NCBI GenBank assembly: GCA_910574935.1
Contig: CAJTCU010000003.1
Location: 186,001 to 250,000 of the forward strand
Origin: Oscillospiraceae bacterium
GTDB lineage: Bacteria; Bacillota; Clostridia; Oscillospirales; Acutalibacteraceae
Length of the DNA: 64,000 nt
Reading direction: 5' to 3'
Shown: positions 1 to 9,324 of the stretch, piece by piece
Layout: each line of letters begins with the position of its first letter
How positions within the stretch are numbered: the stretch's first letter is position 1
Notes under the pieces: model-generated
Told to the model about the DNA's origin: nothing
Databases searched by the model: none
Seen by the model: the letters and a program-made list of their open reading frames with translations, nothing else
Program-made: the position numbers and the translations under genes

Positions 1-967
1 CCAGACTGCGCTGGGTGTAGACTTCCTCATACACGCGGGTGATTTTTTCTATTATCTTAGCGGGCACCTCCCCGCTTGTATAGACAAAATCTTTGTCCTC
101 TCCCATAATATGGTCGCTCTGCTCTTGGTACAAGTCATAAGATTCCCCAGTAAGGGCCTGGCGCCGCTCCATAATGGACATGCTCCGGCATAGCACCAAA
201 AGCGCTAAAACCACAGCCAAAGGCACACAGCACCAGCGCATACGTCCTCCGGCAATAAGCACAAGAGCCAAGAAGCCCGCGGCCACCAGGATTGCCGAAT
301 AGTATGCCAATCGAGTGCCGGTAAAGTACAGCAGTCCAAACCCCGCCGCACATCCCAGCGAGAACACCCACACCCGCCCAGTGCGGTAAGCCCACAGCAG
401 CAAGCAGGGGGTGAGCATAGAGACAATGGCACTTTGGGTATTGGGAACTCCAAACCACCCCAGCAGCCCCATCTTGACCCCCAGCGCTGGAATGTCATAG
501 GTGTATTCCGGCCGGCCGGCGGCATAGGAAAGGCCGATAATCAGTAAAATAACGCCAAAATTCGCCGCCAGTATTCCCACCACCCGCAAATCCAGCCTGT
601 CATGGCCCTTAAAAAAGGTGATGAAAGCCAGGGTCCACAGAGGGAACTGCACCAGCTTCAGGTACTCGGCTGCATCTCCTACTGGGTCCCGATAACCAAG
701 ACGCAGGCAGTTTAGCATATGCAGCAGCCAAAAGCCGCCAATGACCCCATAGAACACCCAATACACCCGTCTTTTTCCGCTAACCGCCAGCCCGTATAGG
801 CTAACAGCCATCAGCAAAACCGTGCGCAGGGTGGTTGTCACCGCAGTGGTCCCGGTCTCCCGCATAAAATAGGAAAGCACGTCCAGCAGGGGCTGAATCA
901 AGAGCAGCGCTGCCATAAAATCTCCTATATGCGGCGCGAGTTTTTCTTTAAGGTGGATTTCCTTCAT
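1..967 (-). CDS. O-antigen-ligase-like polytopic membrane protein (C-terminus cut by window edge)
   Basis: An open minus-strand frame starts at ATG 967 and runs off the left edge, giving 322 visible codons that begin MKEIHLKEKLAPHIGDFMAA. It is dominated by hydrophobic helices, with a hydrophilic stretch near the visible end (SYDLYQEQSDHIMGEDKDF). The alternation of many helices with one larger outer loop resembles O-antigen ligase/Wzy-type proteins, which join or polymerise lipid-linked glycans on the outer membrane face. No catalytic residue can be assigned by eye. The nearby glycopolymer genes (5778-15539) fit this role. A promoter-like pair lies about 65 bases upstream. Another polytopic glycan-handling protein cannot be excluded. 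Confidence 0.6.
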   Translation of the reverse strand, partial: MKEIHLKEKLAPHIGDFMAALLLIQPLLDVLSYFMRETGTTAVTTTLRTVLLMAVSLYGLAVSGKRRVYWVFYGVIGGFWLLHMLNCLRLGYRDPVGDAAEYLKLVQFPLWTLAFITFFKGHDRLDLRVVGILAANFGVILLIIGLSYAAGRPEYTYDIPALGVKMGLLGWFGVPNTQSAIVSMLTPCLLLWAYRTGRVWVFSLGCAAGFGLLYFTGTRLAYYSAILVAAGFLALVLIAGGRMRWCCVPLAVVLALLVLCRSMSIMERRQALTGESYDLYQEQSDHIMGEDKDFVYTSGEVPAKIIEKITRVYEEVYTQRSL

Positions 968-1032
968 GTCAGTTTCCTTTTCCAGTCAAAAAAATGCCGG
1001 CGCGTTCTTCTTTGCAAATTCTGTTCCGAGTC

Positions 1033-1061
1033 ATTATAGCATATTTTTCGACAGCACACAA
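1033..1061 (-). promoter_or_regulatory. Sigma-A-type promoter for the 967 gene
   Basis: On the minus strand TTGTGT (1056-1061) is followed after exactly 17 bases by TATAAT (1033-1038). It lies 66 bases before the ATG at 967, with AGGAAA just before that start. Confidence 0.55.
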
Positions 1062-1161
1062 GCATAAATACATGGCTTTCTTAGGCGCCCAGTCTTTACC
1101 CTACCCATCCAGCCTGTCTCATAATGGCAAGCTTCCGCGCCCACATTCCTCTATCCTCAAA

Positions 1162-1188
1162 CAAAAAAGACCGGCACGCCTGTGCCGG
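1162..1188 (-). terminator. Rho-independent terminator of the oad operon
   Basis: A 7-bp stem CCGGCAC/GTGCCGG with a four-base loop (1171-1188) is followed on the minus strand by a run of T (1163-1168). It lies 34 bases after the oadA stop codon. Confidence 0.8.
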
Positions 1189-1221
1189 CCTTTCTTATTC
1201 TGTCCATTTTTATCAGGTCAA

Positions 1222-2691
1222 TCAAAAATTACCGCCAGTTAAGTCCTCTACCACCAAGGTACGAGGGCTATTGTCATTGGCTACAGCAGCCGGAGCAGCC
1301 GCAGGTGCTGCTACAGCCGGAGCGGCGCTTGTCTCGGGCTCAGCCGGATGGGGATGGTCCCGCCAGGCGAAAAACTTGCTGGCCACCTGGGGGAACAAGG
1401 CGTAGCTTAGGGTGTCCTCTTCGCAGTGGCCCAAACCCTTCTCCTTGCACTCGGCCCTCAGCTTCTCCATCTCAGGCTCCAGCAGGTCCGCAGGACGGCA
1501 GGTAATCACCTCATCGTTGCCAATGCACTTCTTGCGCACTTCCTCGTTCACCTGGCCGGGCAGGTTGCCATATTCACCCCGGAGCAGACCCTTGGACTCC
1601 TTAGAGACCATCTTGTACCGCTCGCCGGAAAGCACGTTCAGCACCGCCTGAGAGCCCACAATTTGGCTGGTGGGGGTGACCAGAGGCGGATACCCAAAGT
1701 CCTGGCGGACACGGGGCACCTCTTCCAGTACCTGATAATATTTGTCCTCGGCGTTGGCCTGCTTCAACTGGCTGATCAGGTTCGAGAGCATGCCGCCGGG
1801 CACCTGGTACAGCAGGGTATTTACATCCACCTTCAGCACCTTGGGGTTAATGTCCAGCTTCTGGGCCACATCCCGGAAGTGGGCGGCAGCCTCGGAAAGC
1901 TTGCCCATGTCCAGGCCAGTATCCCGGCTGGTACCCTGCAAGGTGGCCACCATAGCCTCGGTAGCGGGCTGGCTGGTGCCGTTGGCCAAGGGAGACAATG
2001 CGCAGTCCACAATGTCCACGCCCGCCTGGGCGGCCATCAGATTCGTCATGTCGCCAGTACCAGTGGTGTTATGAGTATGCAAGTGAATGGGCACACCCAC
2101 ATTCTCCTTCAGCTTCTTTACCAGGGAGTAGGCGTCATAGGGCAGCAACAGGTTCGCCATATCCTTAATACAGATGGAATCAGCCCCCATCTTCTCCAGC
2201 TCCATAGAAAGCTTTACAAAGTAGTCCTCGCTGTGCACAGGGCTCTTGGTATAGCTGATGGCCACCTCGGCAAAACCGCCGTATTCTTTGACGAATTTTA
2301 CCGCCGCCTGGACGTTCCGGGGATCGTTAAGGGCGTCGAAAATGCGCACTACGTCAATGCCGTTTTCCAGGGACTTCTTCACAAAGGCCTCTACCACATC
2401 GTCCGCATAGTGCCGGTAGCCCAGCAGGTTCTGGCCTCGCAGCAGCATTTGCAGCTTTGTGTTAGGCAGGCCTTTCTTCAGGGTACGCAAGCGCTCCCAG
2501 GGGTCCTCGTTCAAAAAACGCATGCACACGTCAAAGGTGGCGCCGCCCCAGCACTCTAGAGACCAGTAGCCAATGCTGTCCAGCAGGGGCAGCACGGGCA
2601 CCATGTCCTCCAGCTTCATCCGGGTAGCCGCCTGAGACTGGTGGGCGTCGCGCAGGATGGTATCCATAATCTTCAGGGGATTTTTAGCCAT
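1222..2691 (-). CDS. oadA: Oxaloacetate decarboxylase alpha subunit (carboxyltransferase)
   Basis: This 489-aa carboxyltransferase moves the carboxyl group of oxaloacetate to biotin on the carrier protein, the first step of the sodium-exporting decarboxylase. It opens with the family motif LRDAHQS (residues 13-19) and contains KDMANLL and the metal-binding HLHTHNTTG stretch of the TIM barrel. The Ala/Pro-rich tail ends in VVEDLTGGNF with no AMKM biotin site, so the biotin domain found at the C-terminus of enterobacterial OadA is missing here and supplied by the gene at 3930. It is the last gene of the operon, 18 bases after oadB. A pyruvate carboxylase B role is less likely because of the linked membrane subunits. 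Confidence 0.92.
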   Translation of the reverse strand: MAKNPLKIMDTILRDAHQSQAATRMKLEDMVPVLPLLDSIGYWSLECWGGATFDVCMRFLNEDPWERLRTLKKGLPNTKLQMLLRGQNLLGYRHYADDVVEAFVKKSLENGIDVVRIFDALNDPRNVQAAVKFVKEYGGFAEVAISYTKSPVHSEDYFVKLSMELEKMGADSICIKDMANLLLPYDAYSLVKKLKENVGVPIHLHTHNTTGTGDMTNLMAAQAGVDIVDCALSPLANGTSQPATEAMVATLQGTSRDTGLDMGKLSEAAAHFRDVAQKLDINPKVLKVDVNTLLYQVPGGMLSNLISQLKQANAEDKYYQVLEEVPRVRQDFGYPPLVTPTSQIVGSQAVLNVLSGERYKMVSKESKGLLRGEYGNLPGQVNEEVRKKCIGNDEVITCRPADLLEPEMEKLRAECKEKGLGHCEEDTLSYALFPQVASKFFAWRDHPHPAEPETSAAPAVAAPAAAPAAVANDNSPRTLVVEDLTGGNF

Positions 2692-2709
2692 AATTCAGTA
2701 TCCTCCTTC

Positions 2710-3876
2710 TTAGCCGAACAGAGACATCAGCACACCGGCCGCTACAGCCGAGCCAATCACACCGGCCACGTTGGGGCCCATGGCATGCATTAGCAGGAAG
2801 TTGCTGGGGTCCTCTTTCTGGCCCACCACCTGGGAAACCCGGGCGGCCATGGGCACAGCGGAGACGCCGGCGGAACCAATGAGGGGGTTGACCTTCTCTT
2901 TGCTGAACACGTTCATCAGCTTGGCCAGCAACACGCCGCCGGCAGTACCAAAGCCAAAAGCAACCACGCCCATAGCCAGAATCGCCAGGGTCTTTAGGTC
3001 CAGGAAGTTCTTGGCCGTAGCGGTAGCGCCCACAGAGATCCCCAGGAAAATAGTGACAATGTTCATCAGCTCGTTCTGCACAGTCTTGTTCAGGCGCTCT
3101 ACCACGCCGCACTCGCGCATCAGGTTGCCCAACATCAAGCAGCCCACCAGGGGAGCCGCGGAGGGCAGCATGAAGGACACGAAAATGGTCACGACGATGG
3201 GGAACAGAATCTTTTCGGTCTTGCTTACATTGCGCAACTGCTTCATCTTAATCCTGCGCTCTTCCTTGGTGGTCAGCGCCTTCATGATGGGCGGCTGAAT
3301 TACCGGCACCAGGGCCATGTAGCTATAGGCTGCCACAGCGATGGGGCCCAGCAGATGTGCCGCCAGGTTGGCGGTGGTATAAATAGCCGTAGGACCGTCC
3401 GCACCGCCAATAATGCCGATGGACGCGGCTTCCTCCGGGGTAAAGCTTAGCAGGTTTGCGCCAATATAAGTAATGAAAATGCCCAGCTGGGCCGCAGCGC
3501 CCAGCAGCAAGGTCTTGGGATTGGCAATCAGCGGGGCAAAGTCCGTGCCCGCGCCCACACCGATGAAGATCAGGCAGGGATAAATGCCCAGCTTGACCCC
3601 CAGGTACAGGTAGTCCAAAAGGCCGCCGTGGCCGGTGCCCAGCTCCTGCCAGTTAATAACGCCGTCCGCGAAAAACTCGGCATGGTACATGCCAGCACCC
3701 GGCAGGTTGGTCAGCAGCATGCCAAAGGCAATGGGCAAAAGCAGCAAGGGTTCGAATTTTTTAACAATGGCCAAGTAAAGCAGTACGCAGGAGATGAGAA
3801 TCATTACCAGGTCCAGCGGCTCCTTGACCACCTGGGCAAAGCCGGTGCTTTGCAAAAAACTGTTAATTGCTTCCAT
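2710..3876 (-). CDS. oadB: Oxaloacetate decarboxylase beta subunit, sodium pump
   Basis: This 388-aa integral membrane protein decarboxylates carboxybiotin and couples the reaction to sodium export. The conserved segment [19 protein letters not shown], typical of OadB/MmdB/GcdB, is present, and the protein has many hydrophobic helices throughout. The length matches small clostridial beta subunits. It lies between the biotin carrier and the alpha subunit. The sequence alone cannot separate OadB from MmdB; the pyruvate-carboxylase-like alpha subunit favours oxaloacetate as substrate. Confidence 0.93.
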   Translation of the reverse strand: MEAINSFLQSTGFAQVVKEPLDLVMILISCVLLYLAIVKKFEPLLLLPIAFGMLLTNLPGAGMYHAEFFADGVINWQELGTGHGGLLDYLYLGVKLGIYPCLIFIGVGAGTDFAPLIANPKTLLLGAAAQLGIFITYIGANLLSFTPEEAASIGIIGGADGPTAIYTTANLAAHLLGPIAVAAYSYMALVPVIQPPIMKALTTKEERRIKMKQLRNVSKTEKILFPIVVTIFVSFMLPSAAPLVGCLMLGNLMRECGVVERLNKTVQNELMNIVTIFLGISVGATATAKNFLDLKTLAILAMGVVAFGFGTAGGVLLAKLMNVFSKEKVNPLIGSAGVSAVPMAARVSQVVGQKEDPSNFLLMHAMGPNVAGVIGSAVAAGVLMSLFG

Positions 3877-3929
3877 TCAGGTTACACTCCTTTTCTATTT
3901 GTCTGCGGTTGCGCAGGGGAGTTTTCCCC

Positions 3930-4283
3930 TTAAGCAATGGTGCAGAGGAGCGCGCCGCTCTCTACAGAAGCGCCCTTGGAGGCGGCCACAGAGGTCACAG
4001 TGCCGTCCTTGGGGGCCATAATCTCGTTTTCCATCTTCATGGCTTCCAAGATCATAAGCACGTCGCCGGACTTTACCGCCTGACCAGCAGTGACCTTCAC
4101 GTCCAGGATGGTACCGGGCATGGGGGCGTTAACGGGCTCACCCGCGCCAGCCGCGGCCGGAGCAGGGGCCGGCGCGGGGGCGGCCACAGGCGCGGGAGCG
4201 GCTACGGGGGCTGCGCCGCCCTTTACCTCTTCTACGGTAACTTCATAAGCAGTGCCGTTTACGTTCACATTATATTTTCTCAT
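3930..4283 (-). CDS. Biotin carboxyl carrier protein of the sodium-pumping decarboxylase
   Basis: This 117-aa protein carries the biotin that shuttles CO2 from the alpha to the beta subunit. It has an N-terminal segment MRKYNVNVNGTAYEV, an Ala/Pro linker at about residues 24-48, and a lipoyl/biotinyl domain ending in ILEAMKMENEI with the biotinylated lysine at residue 83. The frame is open further upstream, but the ATG at 4283 has AAAGGAAA before it and matches the usual N-terminus of this family. The alternating Ala-Pro linker is typical of glutaconyl-, methylmalonyl- and oxaloacetate-decarboxylase carriers. Confidence 0.92.
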   Translation of the reverse strand: MRKYNVNVNGTAYEVTVEEVKGGAAPVAAPAPVAAPAPAPAPAAAGAGEPVNAPMPGTILDVKVTAGQAVKSGDVLMILEAMKMENEIMAPKDGTVTSVAASKGASVESGALLCTIA

Positions 4284-4411
4284 AGCGATTATTTTCCTTT
4301 CTAAATAGATGCCGGGGCGGCTCTTCTGGGCCAACGCCCGCTGGATTTTAGGGGCGGACAGCCGCAACGGCCCCTGCCCGGACTAAACTGGCAAAAACAG
4401 CAAGGCCTTGT

Positions 4412-4720
4412 TTACAGCCTTTTGATGGAATGAATCTTAATGTGGTTCACGTCGCTGCCCATCTCTTCCGCTATGGCGGCAGAGATAGCGGCCACCAGCT
4501 GCTGCTTATTGGGCTGGGCGGCAGGCGCGGGCACAACCCGCTGGGGCACTGGCGCAGGAGCCGGGGCGCTGGAACTGGCCGAAGCGCCACCTATGAGCGC
4601 TCCCATTATTTTGATCAGGATGATCAGGCAAATGAGCACCACGAACACCGTGATAAGGCCCATGGCCACCACCTGCAAATAGCCGGGGGTCGCCGCCGTG
4701 GACAATAAGAACTGATTCAT
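4412..4720 (-). CDS. oadG: Small membrane anchor subunit of the decarboxylase (OadG/MmdD type)
   Basis: This 102-aa protein has one N-terminal membrane helix (about residues 14-42), then a Ser/Ala/Pro-rich linker and a short soluble tail ending in MGSDVNHIKIHSIKRL. This layout is that of the gamma/delta subunit that holds the complex together at the membrane. GAAAGGAGGTC lies upstream of the ATG. It is the first gene of the operon. Sequence conservation in this family is low, so the assignment relies on topology and position. Confidence 0.8.
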   Translation of the reverse strand: MNQFLLSTAATPGYLQVVAMGLITVFVVLICLIILIKIMGALIGGASASSSAPAPAPVPQRVVPAPAAQPNKQQLVAAISAAIAEEMGSDVNHIKIHSIKRL

Positions 4721-4828
4721 TGCTTCTTGACCTCCTTTCGCAAGATATTATAAGAAATATAGCTATAGCAAAACATTTTTAGATCCTGAAAAAACACCAT
4801 TCTCCGGCATTTTATCAAAATCAAGTAA

Positions 4829-4857
4829 ATCATACCACGGACCAGGCTTTTTTACAA
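4829..4857 (-). promoter_or_regulatory. Promoter of the oad operon
   Basis: TTGTAA (4852-4857) and TATGAT (4829-4834) on the minus strand are separated by 17 bases. The inferred start site leaves an AT-rich leader of about 100 bases before the first gene. Confidence 0.5.
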
Positions 4858-4906
4858 GAGGTCATTCACAATTTTTTAAAAATGTATTCCAGAAAAATTC
4901 AGAAAG

Positions 4907-5473
4907 CTATTGTGCCCGTACCAGCCCCGCCGCCCGTTCTCGGGCCGCCTCATAGACGAATTTGTCAATGAGATAGGGTTTGGTGGGGCGCTCTGCCTCC
5001 GGGTCCCTGGGCGAAAGGCTGTAATACATGGCCACCGCCTCGTTTCCGCCCGCCTGTGGGGTAAAACCCATGGCGGAAAAGAAGCCCTGGGCCGCGGCAT
5101 TTTCCCGATTGAAATAAGCCAAAACCCGCCGCCGGTCCCCTTCCTCCATAATGTCCCGCATCAGGCTCCACAAAGCTGTACCCACCCCCTTGCGCTGCCA
5201 TTCCCTGGCCACATAGAGCTGGAACTCTACAGAAAAAAGGTCCTTGGGGGCCAAACGGTTCTCGGTTAGGTGGGCAAAACCCACCGGATGGCAGTCCACC
5301 TCACAAAGCAGCCACCCCAGGCCATAAGTATATGTATCAATACGCTGAATATACGCCTGAAGATCCGGCGCTTCTTTTTCCGGCGCGGCCGGCGTGCCCG
5401 TAAAGGACGCGTAAATTTTCAGCATGGACGGCCCGTCCCATTCATTGACCCGCCGCACAGCCACCAGTGACAT
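4907..5473 (-). CDS. GNAT-family N-acetyltransferase
   Basis: This 188-aa protein has the acetyl-CoA-binding motif A as REWQRKGVGTALW near residues 93-105, followed by a helix and the AAAQGFFSAMGFTP segment usual for GNAT enzymes. The substrate is unknown. The C-terminal 40 residues (PYLIDKFVYEAARERAAGL) extend past the core domain. It stands alone between the oad operon and the glycopolymer block, with a family A repeat just upstream. Confidence 0.8.
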   Translation of the reverse strand: MSLVAVRRVNEWDGPSMLKIYASFTGTPAAPEKEAPDLQAYIQRIDTYTYGLGWLLCEVDCHPVGFAHLTENRLAPKDLFSVEFQLYVAREWQRKGVGTALWSLMRDIMEEGDRRRVLAYFNRENAAAQGFFSAMGFTPQAGGNEAVAMYYSLSPRDPEAERPTKPYLIDKFVYEAARERAAGLVRAQ

Positions 5474-5596
5474 TTCATCTACTCCTCTCTATAAGGCCGC
5501 GAGACGCTGTCTCGCGCTCTGCAAACTTTTTGAAAAAAGTTTTACTCCGACTTTTTCCAGATGCCGTCCAGTCAGCCCCTTCCCCGAGCCGTCAGC

Positions 5597-5761
5597 TAGG
5601 CCTTGTTTGAAAATAGATGAAACGAGGTCCTTTTGCCCAGAAGAGGTCCATTTCAAGGAAAAAACGCAAGTTCATCTTCCGATTCACGAGGATTTTGGAC
5701 GGGGAAAGGGGCCGCTTATGGGCATAAAGACGGCGTTTTCCATGGTTCAAACAGGGACTAG
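5597..5761. repeat. Family A intergenic repeat, copy A1
   Basis: This 165-bp element fills most of the space between 5474 and 5777. Its left end is TAGGCCTTGTTTGAA and the complement of its right end is TAGTCCCTGTTTGAA, so the ends are inverted repeats that start with TA. The interior shares blocks such as TTTGCCCAGAAGAGG and GACGGCGTTTTCCAT with the other seven copies in the window. It encodes no protein. Confidence 0.85.
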
Positions 5762-5777
5762 GTGGAAGGTGGACATC

Positions 5778-7814
5778 CTAGGCCACCCGAATCGGGGCTT
5801 TGGCCTCGCCAAATACTTCTGTTACCCTGCCCTCTTCGTCAAAGGCGTTGTTGTACTGCATCACCGCGTACTCGTTCAACAGTTCCCTATACGGCGTGGC
5901 CGCCCCCTGGCGGTACAGGTTGCCCTGGCTGTCCATGTGCCCAATGGCCGTAACTACTGGCAGGGTCTGGCGCAGCTGCTCTAGGTAGTTGGTATAGGCA
6001 TTGCCTTCCAGCCCAGCAGCCCTTAGCAACAGGCCCGAGAGATAGTTTAGGCTCACCGCCTCGATTTCCTCTCCCTCCAGGGGGTAGTTCGCCCAAATGA
6101 AAAAGGGCACCTGGTACTGGCTCATGGTATACTCAAAGCCATTCTTGTCCTTGAGCAGCGCCCGGGTAAATCCCTCCTCCAGCTTGGGCCAGTGATCCCC
6201 AAAGTACAGCACCACCACCGGGTCCGGCTGTCTCTCAAAATAGGACAAAAGGTCCGAAAGGGCCTGGTCCGCACGGTTGGTCAAGGTCAGGTACTGCTCC
6301 GCCTGGGGCCACTTGCCCTCGTGCCCCTTTACCTGCACATGGCGCACCCGGGCCCGGTAGGCCTCGTCCTCATAGCCGCCGTGGTTCTGGATGGTCACTC
6401 CAAACAGAAACAGCGGTTCCCCCCGCCAGCGCTCGTACTCATAAATCAGCTGGTCATAACAGGACTTGTCACTGGTCAGCCGGTGCTCAAAGGTTCTCTT
6501 TACGTCAAAGATCTCCGCGTCTACAAACTCGTCAAATCCCAGGCACGGGTAGGCGTCCACCCTTTCCCAGGCCTTGCGGTCTCCGGGGTGCACCGCCACA
6601 CTGTGGTAGCCGTACTCCTTGAGGATAGAGGGCAGCGCGGTCTGGGGGCTGTCCACATACTGCTGGTAGGGTTTGCTGCCCGCAGGCAAAAATGCCATGC
6701 TGTTGCTGGTAAGAAACTCATATTCGCTGTTGCAGGTATTGCCCCCGTAAACCGACGAGTAGGCCTTGCCAAAAATGCAGTTTCCTGTGTTTTGCAAAGC
6801 ATGAAGCATAGGCTGGTTGTCCTGGGAAAACTCCAGGGTGCCAAAGCTGCCAAAGTCTGTTGTAGACTCGTTCATAATGGCTACAATGGTGGGCAGGCCT
6901 GAGGGGCTGCCCACCAGCCGGGGGGCAGGCGCCCCGGCCGCCAATTCTTCTACTTTGGCTGGGGAGTATCCCTCGGGCTTATCCACCAGCATGAACTGCA
7001 CATTGGCAAAAAAGCCCGCCGCAATGCCCGTTAGCTCAGAGCTGGCCTTTTGGTTCCAGGCCCATACCGAGATGCCCAGGTTTTCCAGGCCGTTCAGGGG
7101 GAACAGCACAAAGGCCAGCGCCGCCGATACCCCAAAGGCTGTCAGCCGCTCGGTCAGGCGAAAACGACGAGTGGTGGTAAGCCCATCCTTTGGCACCAGC
7201 TTGGCGCAGAGAATCACTGAGCAGATATATCCCAGGGCCGCCACAGCCATTTTTCGGGTAGGCGCATACTCATACCCGCCGGAGACCATCAGGGCAGTGG
7301 CAAAAGACGTGAAGTCCCAGGGCAGAATGGGCTGGCCTCGGAACTGCACCACAAAATAATTGGCAATACCGAAAATAATTGACACCGCCCCGCCAATGGC
7401 CGCCGCCGCCCAGGCCCGCCGGGTCAGCCCAAAGGCCAGAGCAAACACCAAAAGGTAGCACAGGTAGTTGGCCAGCCACCGGGCCTGAGGAAACTCCCAC
7501 AAGCGGGTGCCGTTAATGGCGTCCACCGCGATGAAAGAACCTAAAGGGAGAACCAGCAGCATCAGCCAGCCCAAAGACTGGCGTATGCCCGGGGGCAGGT
7601 CCACGCCCGTTAGGCACAGCACAGCACTGGCGGCGGTAAGGCCGCTGTAGGTAAATATGTACCACCAGGCCGGCGTCTGCTTTCCCGCGCCATCCTCCAT
7701 AAAGGCCAGAGGCCACTCTACTGCGAAAAAGGCCACCGAGACCACCAGCAATGCCCCGGCAGCAAATAGGTTCCTTCGGCTGCGCTCTAAGCGCAGATGT
7801 ACTTTTCCCTTCAT
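5778..7814 (-). CDS. LtaS-like membrane sulfatase-fold enzyme (glycerophosphate transferase type)
   Basis: This 678-aa protein has about five N-terminal membrane helices and a large extracellular alkaline-phosphatase/sulfatase-type domain. Motifs match the lipoteichoic acid synthase group: MNES with an acidic metal ligand near residue 316, GGNTCNSEYEF with the probable nucleophilic Thr near residue 360, and GDHWPK near the end of the domain. LtaS-type enzymes move glycerol phosphate from phosphatidylglycerol onto a growing polymer. The ATG at 7814 is chosen over 7820 because AAAGGGGG lies six bases before it. Neighbouring teichoic-acid-type genes fit. A phosphoethanolamine or phosphoglycerol transferase acting on another glycan is the main alternative. 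Confidence 0.82.
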   Translation of the reverse strand: MKGKVHLRLERSRRNLFAAGALLVVSVAFFAVEWPLAFMEDGAGKQTPAWWYIFTYSGLTAASAVLCLTGVDLPPGIRQSLGWLMLLVLPLGSFIAVDAINGTRLWEFPQARWLANYLCYLLVFALAFGLTRRAWAAAAIGGAVSIIFGIANYFVVQFRGQPILPWDFTSFATALMVSGGYEYAPTRKMAVAALGYICSVILCAKLVPKDGLTTTRRFRLTERLTAFGVSAALAFVLFPLNGLENLGISVWAWNQKASSELTGIAAGFFANVQFMLVDKPEGYSPAKVEELAAGAPAPRLVGSPSGLPTIVAIMNESTTDFGSFGTLEFSQDNQPMLHALQNTGNCIFGKAYSSVYGGNTCNSEYEFLTSNSMAFLPAGSKPYQQYVDSPQTALPSILKEYGYHSVAVHPGDRKAWERVDAYPCLGFDEFVDAEIFDVKRTFEHRLTSDKSCYDQLIYEYERWRGEPLFLFGVTIQNHGGYEDEAYRARVRHVQVKGHEGKWPQAEQYLTLTNRADQALSDLLSYFERQPDPVVVLYFGDHWPKLEEGFTRALLKDKNGFEYTMSQYQVPFFIWANYPLEGEEIEAVSLNYLSGLLLRAAGLEGNAYTNYLEQLRQTLPVVTAIGHMDSQGNLYRQGAATPYRELLNEYAVMQYNNAFDEEGRVTEVFGEAKAPIRVA

Positions 7815-7863
7815 AGGCATCCCCCTTTGCCGCGGTTTCTGTTTCCGCGAGTTTTGTTACAGT

Positions 7864-8994
7864 TTACTGGGCCCGACCCTTCATATATTCCACAATGGCG
7901 TCCGCAATGCGCCTGCTGGCCTGGCCGTCGCCATAGGGGTTCCCTGCCTGGCTCATGCGTTTGTATTCGGCCCCGTCCGTCAGCAGCTGGCGCACCAGCC
8001 CATAGATGGACTCCTCTTCTGTGCCCGCCAGCTTTAGGGTCCCCGCCGTCACCCCCTCGGGACGCTCCGTGGTGTCCCGCAGCACAATTACAGGTTTGCC
8101 CAAAGACGGCGCCTCCTCCTGGATGCCGCCGCTGTCGGTTAAAATCAAGTAGGACCTGGCCAGCAGGTTGTGGAACTCCACCACCTCCATGGGCTCAATG
8201 AGCCGGATGCTCTGGCAGCCGCCCAGCTCCTCTTCCGCAGCCTGGCGTACCAGGGGGTTCAGGTGCACAGGGTATACCACCTTTACGTCTGGGAATTCTT
8301 CCGCTACCCGGCGGATGGCCCGGAACATGCGGTGCATGGGCTGGCCCAGATTTTCCCGGCGGTGGGCGGTGAGCACGATCAGCCGGGAGTCCTTGGCCCA
8401 TTCCAGCACTGGGTCCAGCGCCGGGGCACAATAGTCCTCCCGCACTGTGGTGGAAAGGGCGTCAATGGCCGTGTTTCCCGTCACTACAATGGACTCCGCC
8501 TTCTTGCCCTCGTCCAGCAGGTTCTGGCGGCTCTGCTGGGTGGGGGAAAAGTGCAGGTCCGCCATGCAGCCCACAAACTGCCGGTTCATTTCCTCCGGGT
8601 AGGGGGAATACTTGTTGTGGGTGCGCAGCCCAGCCTCCACATGGCCCACCGCGGTCTGGCAGTAGTAAGCGGCCAGGGCTCCGGCAAAGGTAGTGGTGGT
8701 GTCCCCGTGGACCAGTACCATGTGGGGCTTCTCCTTTTGGATAACCTCTTCCAGGCCCTTCAGCACCCGGGCGGTGATGTCTGAAAGAGTCTGGCCCGGG
8801 CGCATAATATCCAGGTCGTAATCTGGTACAATATGAAAGGCCTCCAGCACCTGGTCCAGCATCTGCCTGTGCTGGGCAGTCACACAAACTTTGCAGTCAA
8901 ACTCAGGCCGGGCGGAGAGCTCCTTTACCAGAGGGGCCATCTTAATGGTTTCGGGTCGGGTACCGAACACTAACATTACTTTAATCTTATCCAT
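7864..8994 (-). CDS. wecB: UDP-N-acetylglucosamine 2-epimerase (non-hydrolysing)
   Basis: This 376-aa enzyme interconverts UDP-GlcNAc and UDP-ManNAc, the donor used by the TagA/WecG enzyme encoded just upstream. The motifs FGTRPETIKMAPL, HGDTTTT, GHVEAGLRTHN and TDSGGIQEEAPSLGKPV are all present and the length is normal. The ATG at 8994 is preferred over 9009 because GAAGGAGG lies just before it. In teichoic acid pathways the same enzyme is called MnaA. Confidence 0.95.
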   Translation of the reverse strand: MDKIKVMLVFGTRPETIKMAPLVKELSARPEFDCKVCVTAQHRQMLDQVLEAFHIVPDYDLDIMRPGQTLSDITARVLKGLEEVIQKEKPHMVLVHGDTTTTFAGALAAYYCQTAVGHVEAGLRTHNKYSPYPEEMNRQFVGCMADLHFSPTQQSRQNLLDEGKKAESIVVTGNTAIDALSTTVREDYCAPALDPVLEWAKDSRLIVLTAHRRENLGQPMHRMFRAIRRVAEEFPDVKVVYPVHLNPLVRQAAEEELGGCQSIRLIEPMEVVEFHNLLARSYLILTDSGGIQEEAPSLGKPVIVLRDTTERPEGVTAGTLKLAGTEEESIYGLVRQLLTDGAEYKRMSQAGNPYGDGQASRRIADAIVEYMKGRAQ

Positions 8995-9027
8995 TGCGTC
9001 CTCCTTCATCTACGAAATAATGCATTA

Positions 9028-9209
9028 TTAAGGCAACCCCGCACAATTCGCAGCTAAGGCCTTAAGCACCGTCTCGCTTGCGTAGTTTCCGTCATATCTC
9101 CCAGATCCCCGTGTCCATCTCCAGCTTGACCGCCCTCAATCTGTACAATTTAACAAAAAATCTGGCTGCGCAATACAGTACTTAGAGCGGCGCGGCATTG
9201 CCGCCTTAA
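9028..9209. repeat. Family B intergenic repeat, copy B1
   Basis: This 182-bp element lies in the gap 8995-9324. It starts TTAAGGCAACCCCGCACAAT and ends GCCGCCTTAA. Over its full length it matches the reverse complement of the element at 24751-24930, including the shared internal blocks TTAAGCACCGTCT and CTCAATCTGTAC. The rest of the gap shows no other feature. Confidence 0.85.
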
Positions 9210-9324
9210 AACAAGTTTCGGTGGCACACGGTCTGCCAACATTTTCCCCCACACCCAGACCGCGCCATGCGCCCAAGCCCGCTGCTTTATGGCGGAAGCC
9301 TGCCGGGTTGGACCCAAAAGCCCC

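Noticed and set aside
1426-2559. Long plus-strand open frame opposite oadA
   Set aside because: It is the antisense shadow of a clear oadA gene; its translation (many His, Gln, Leu and Val) matches no protein family.
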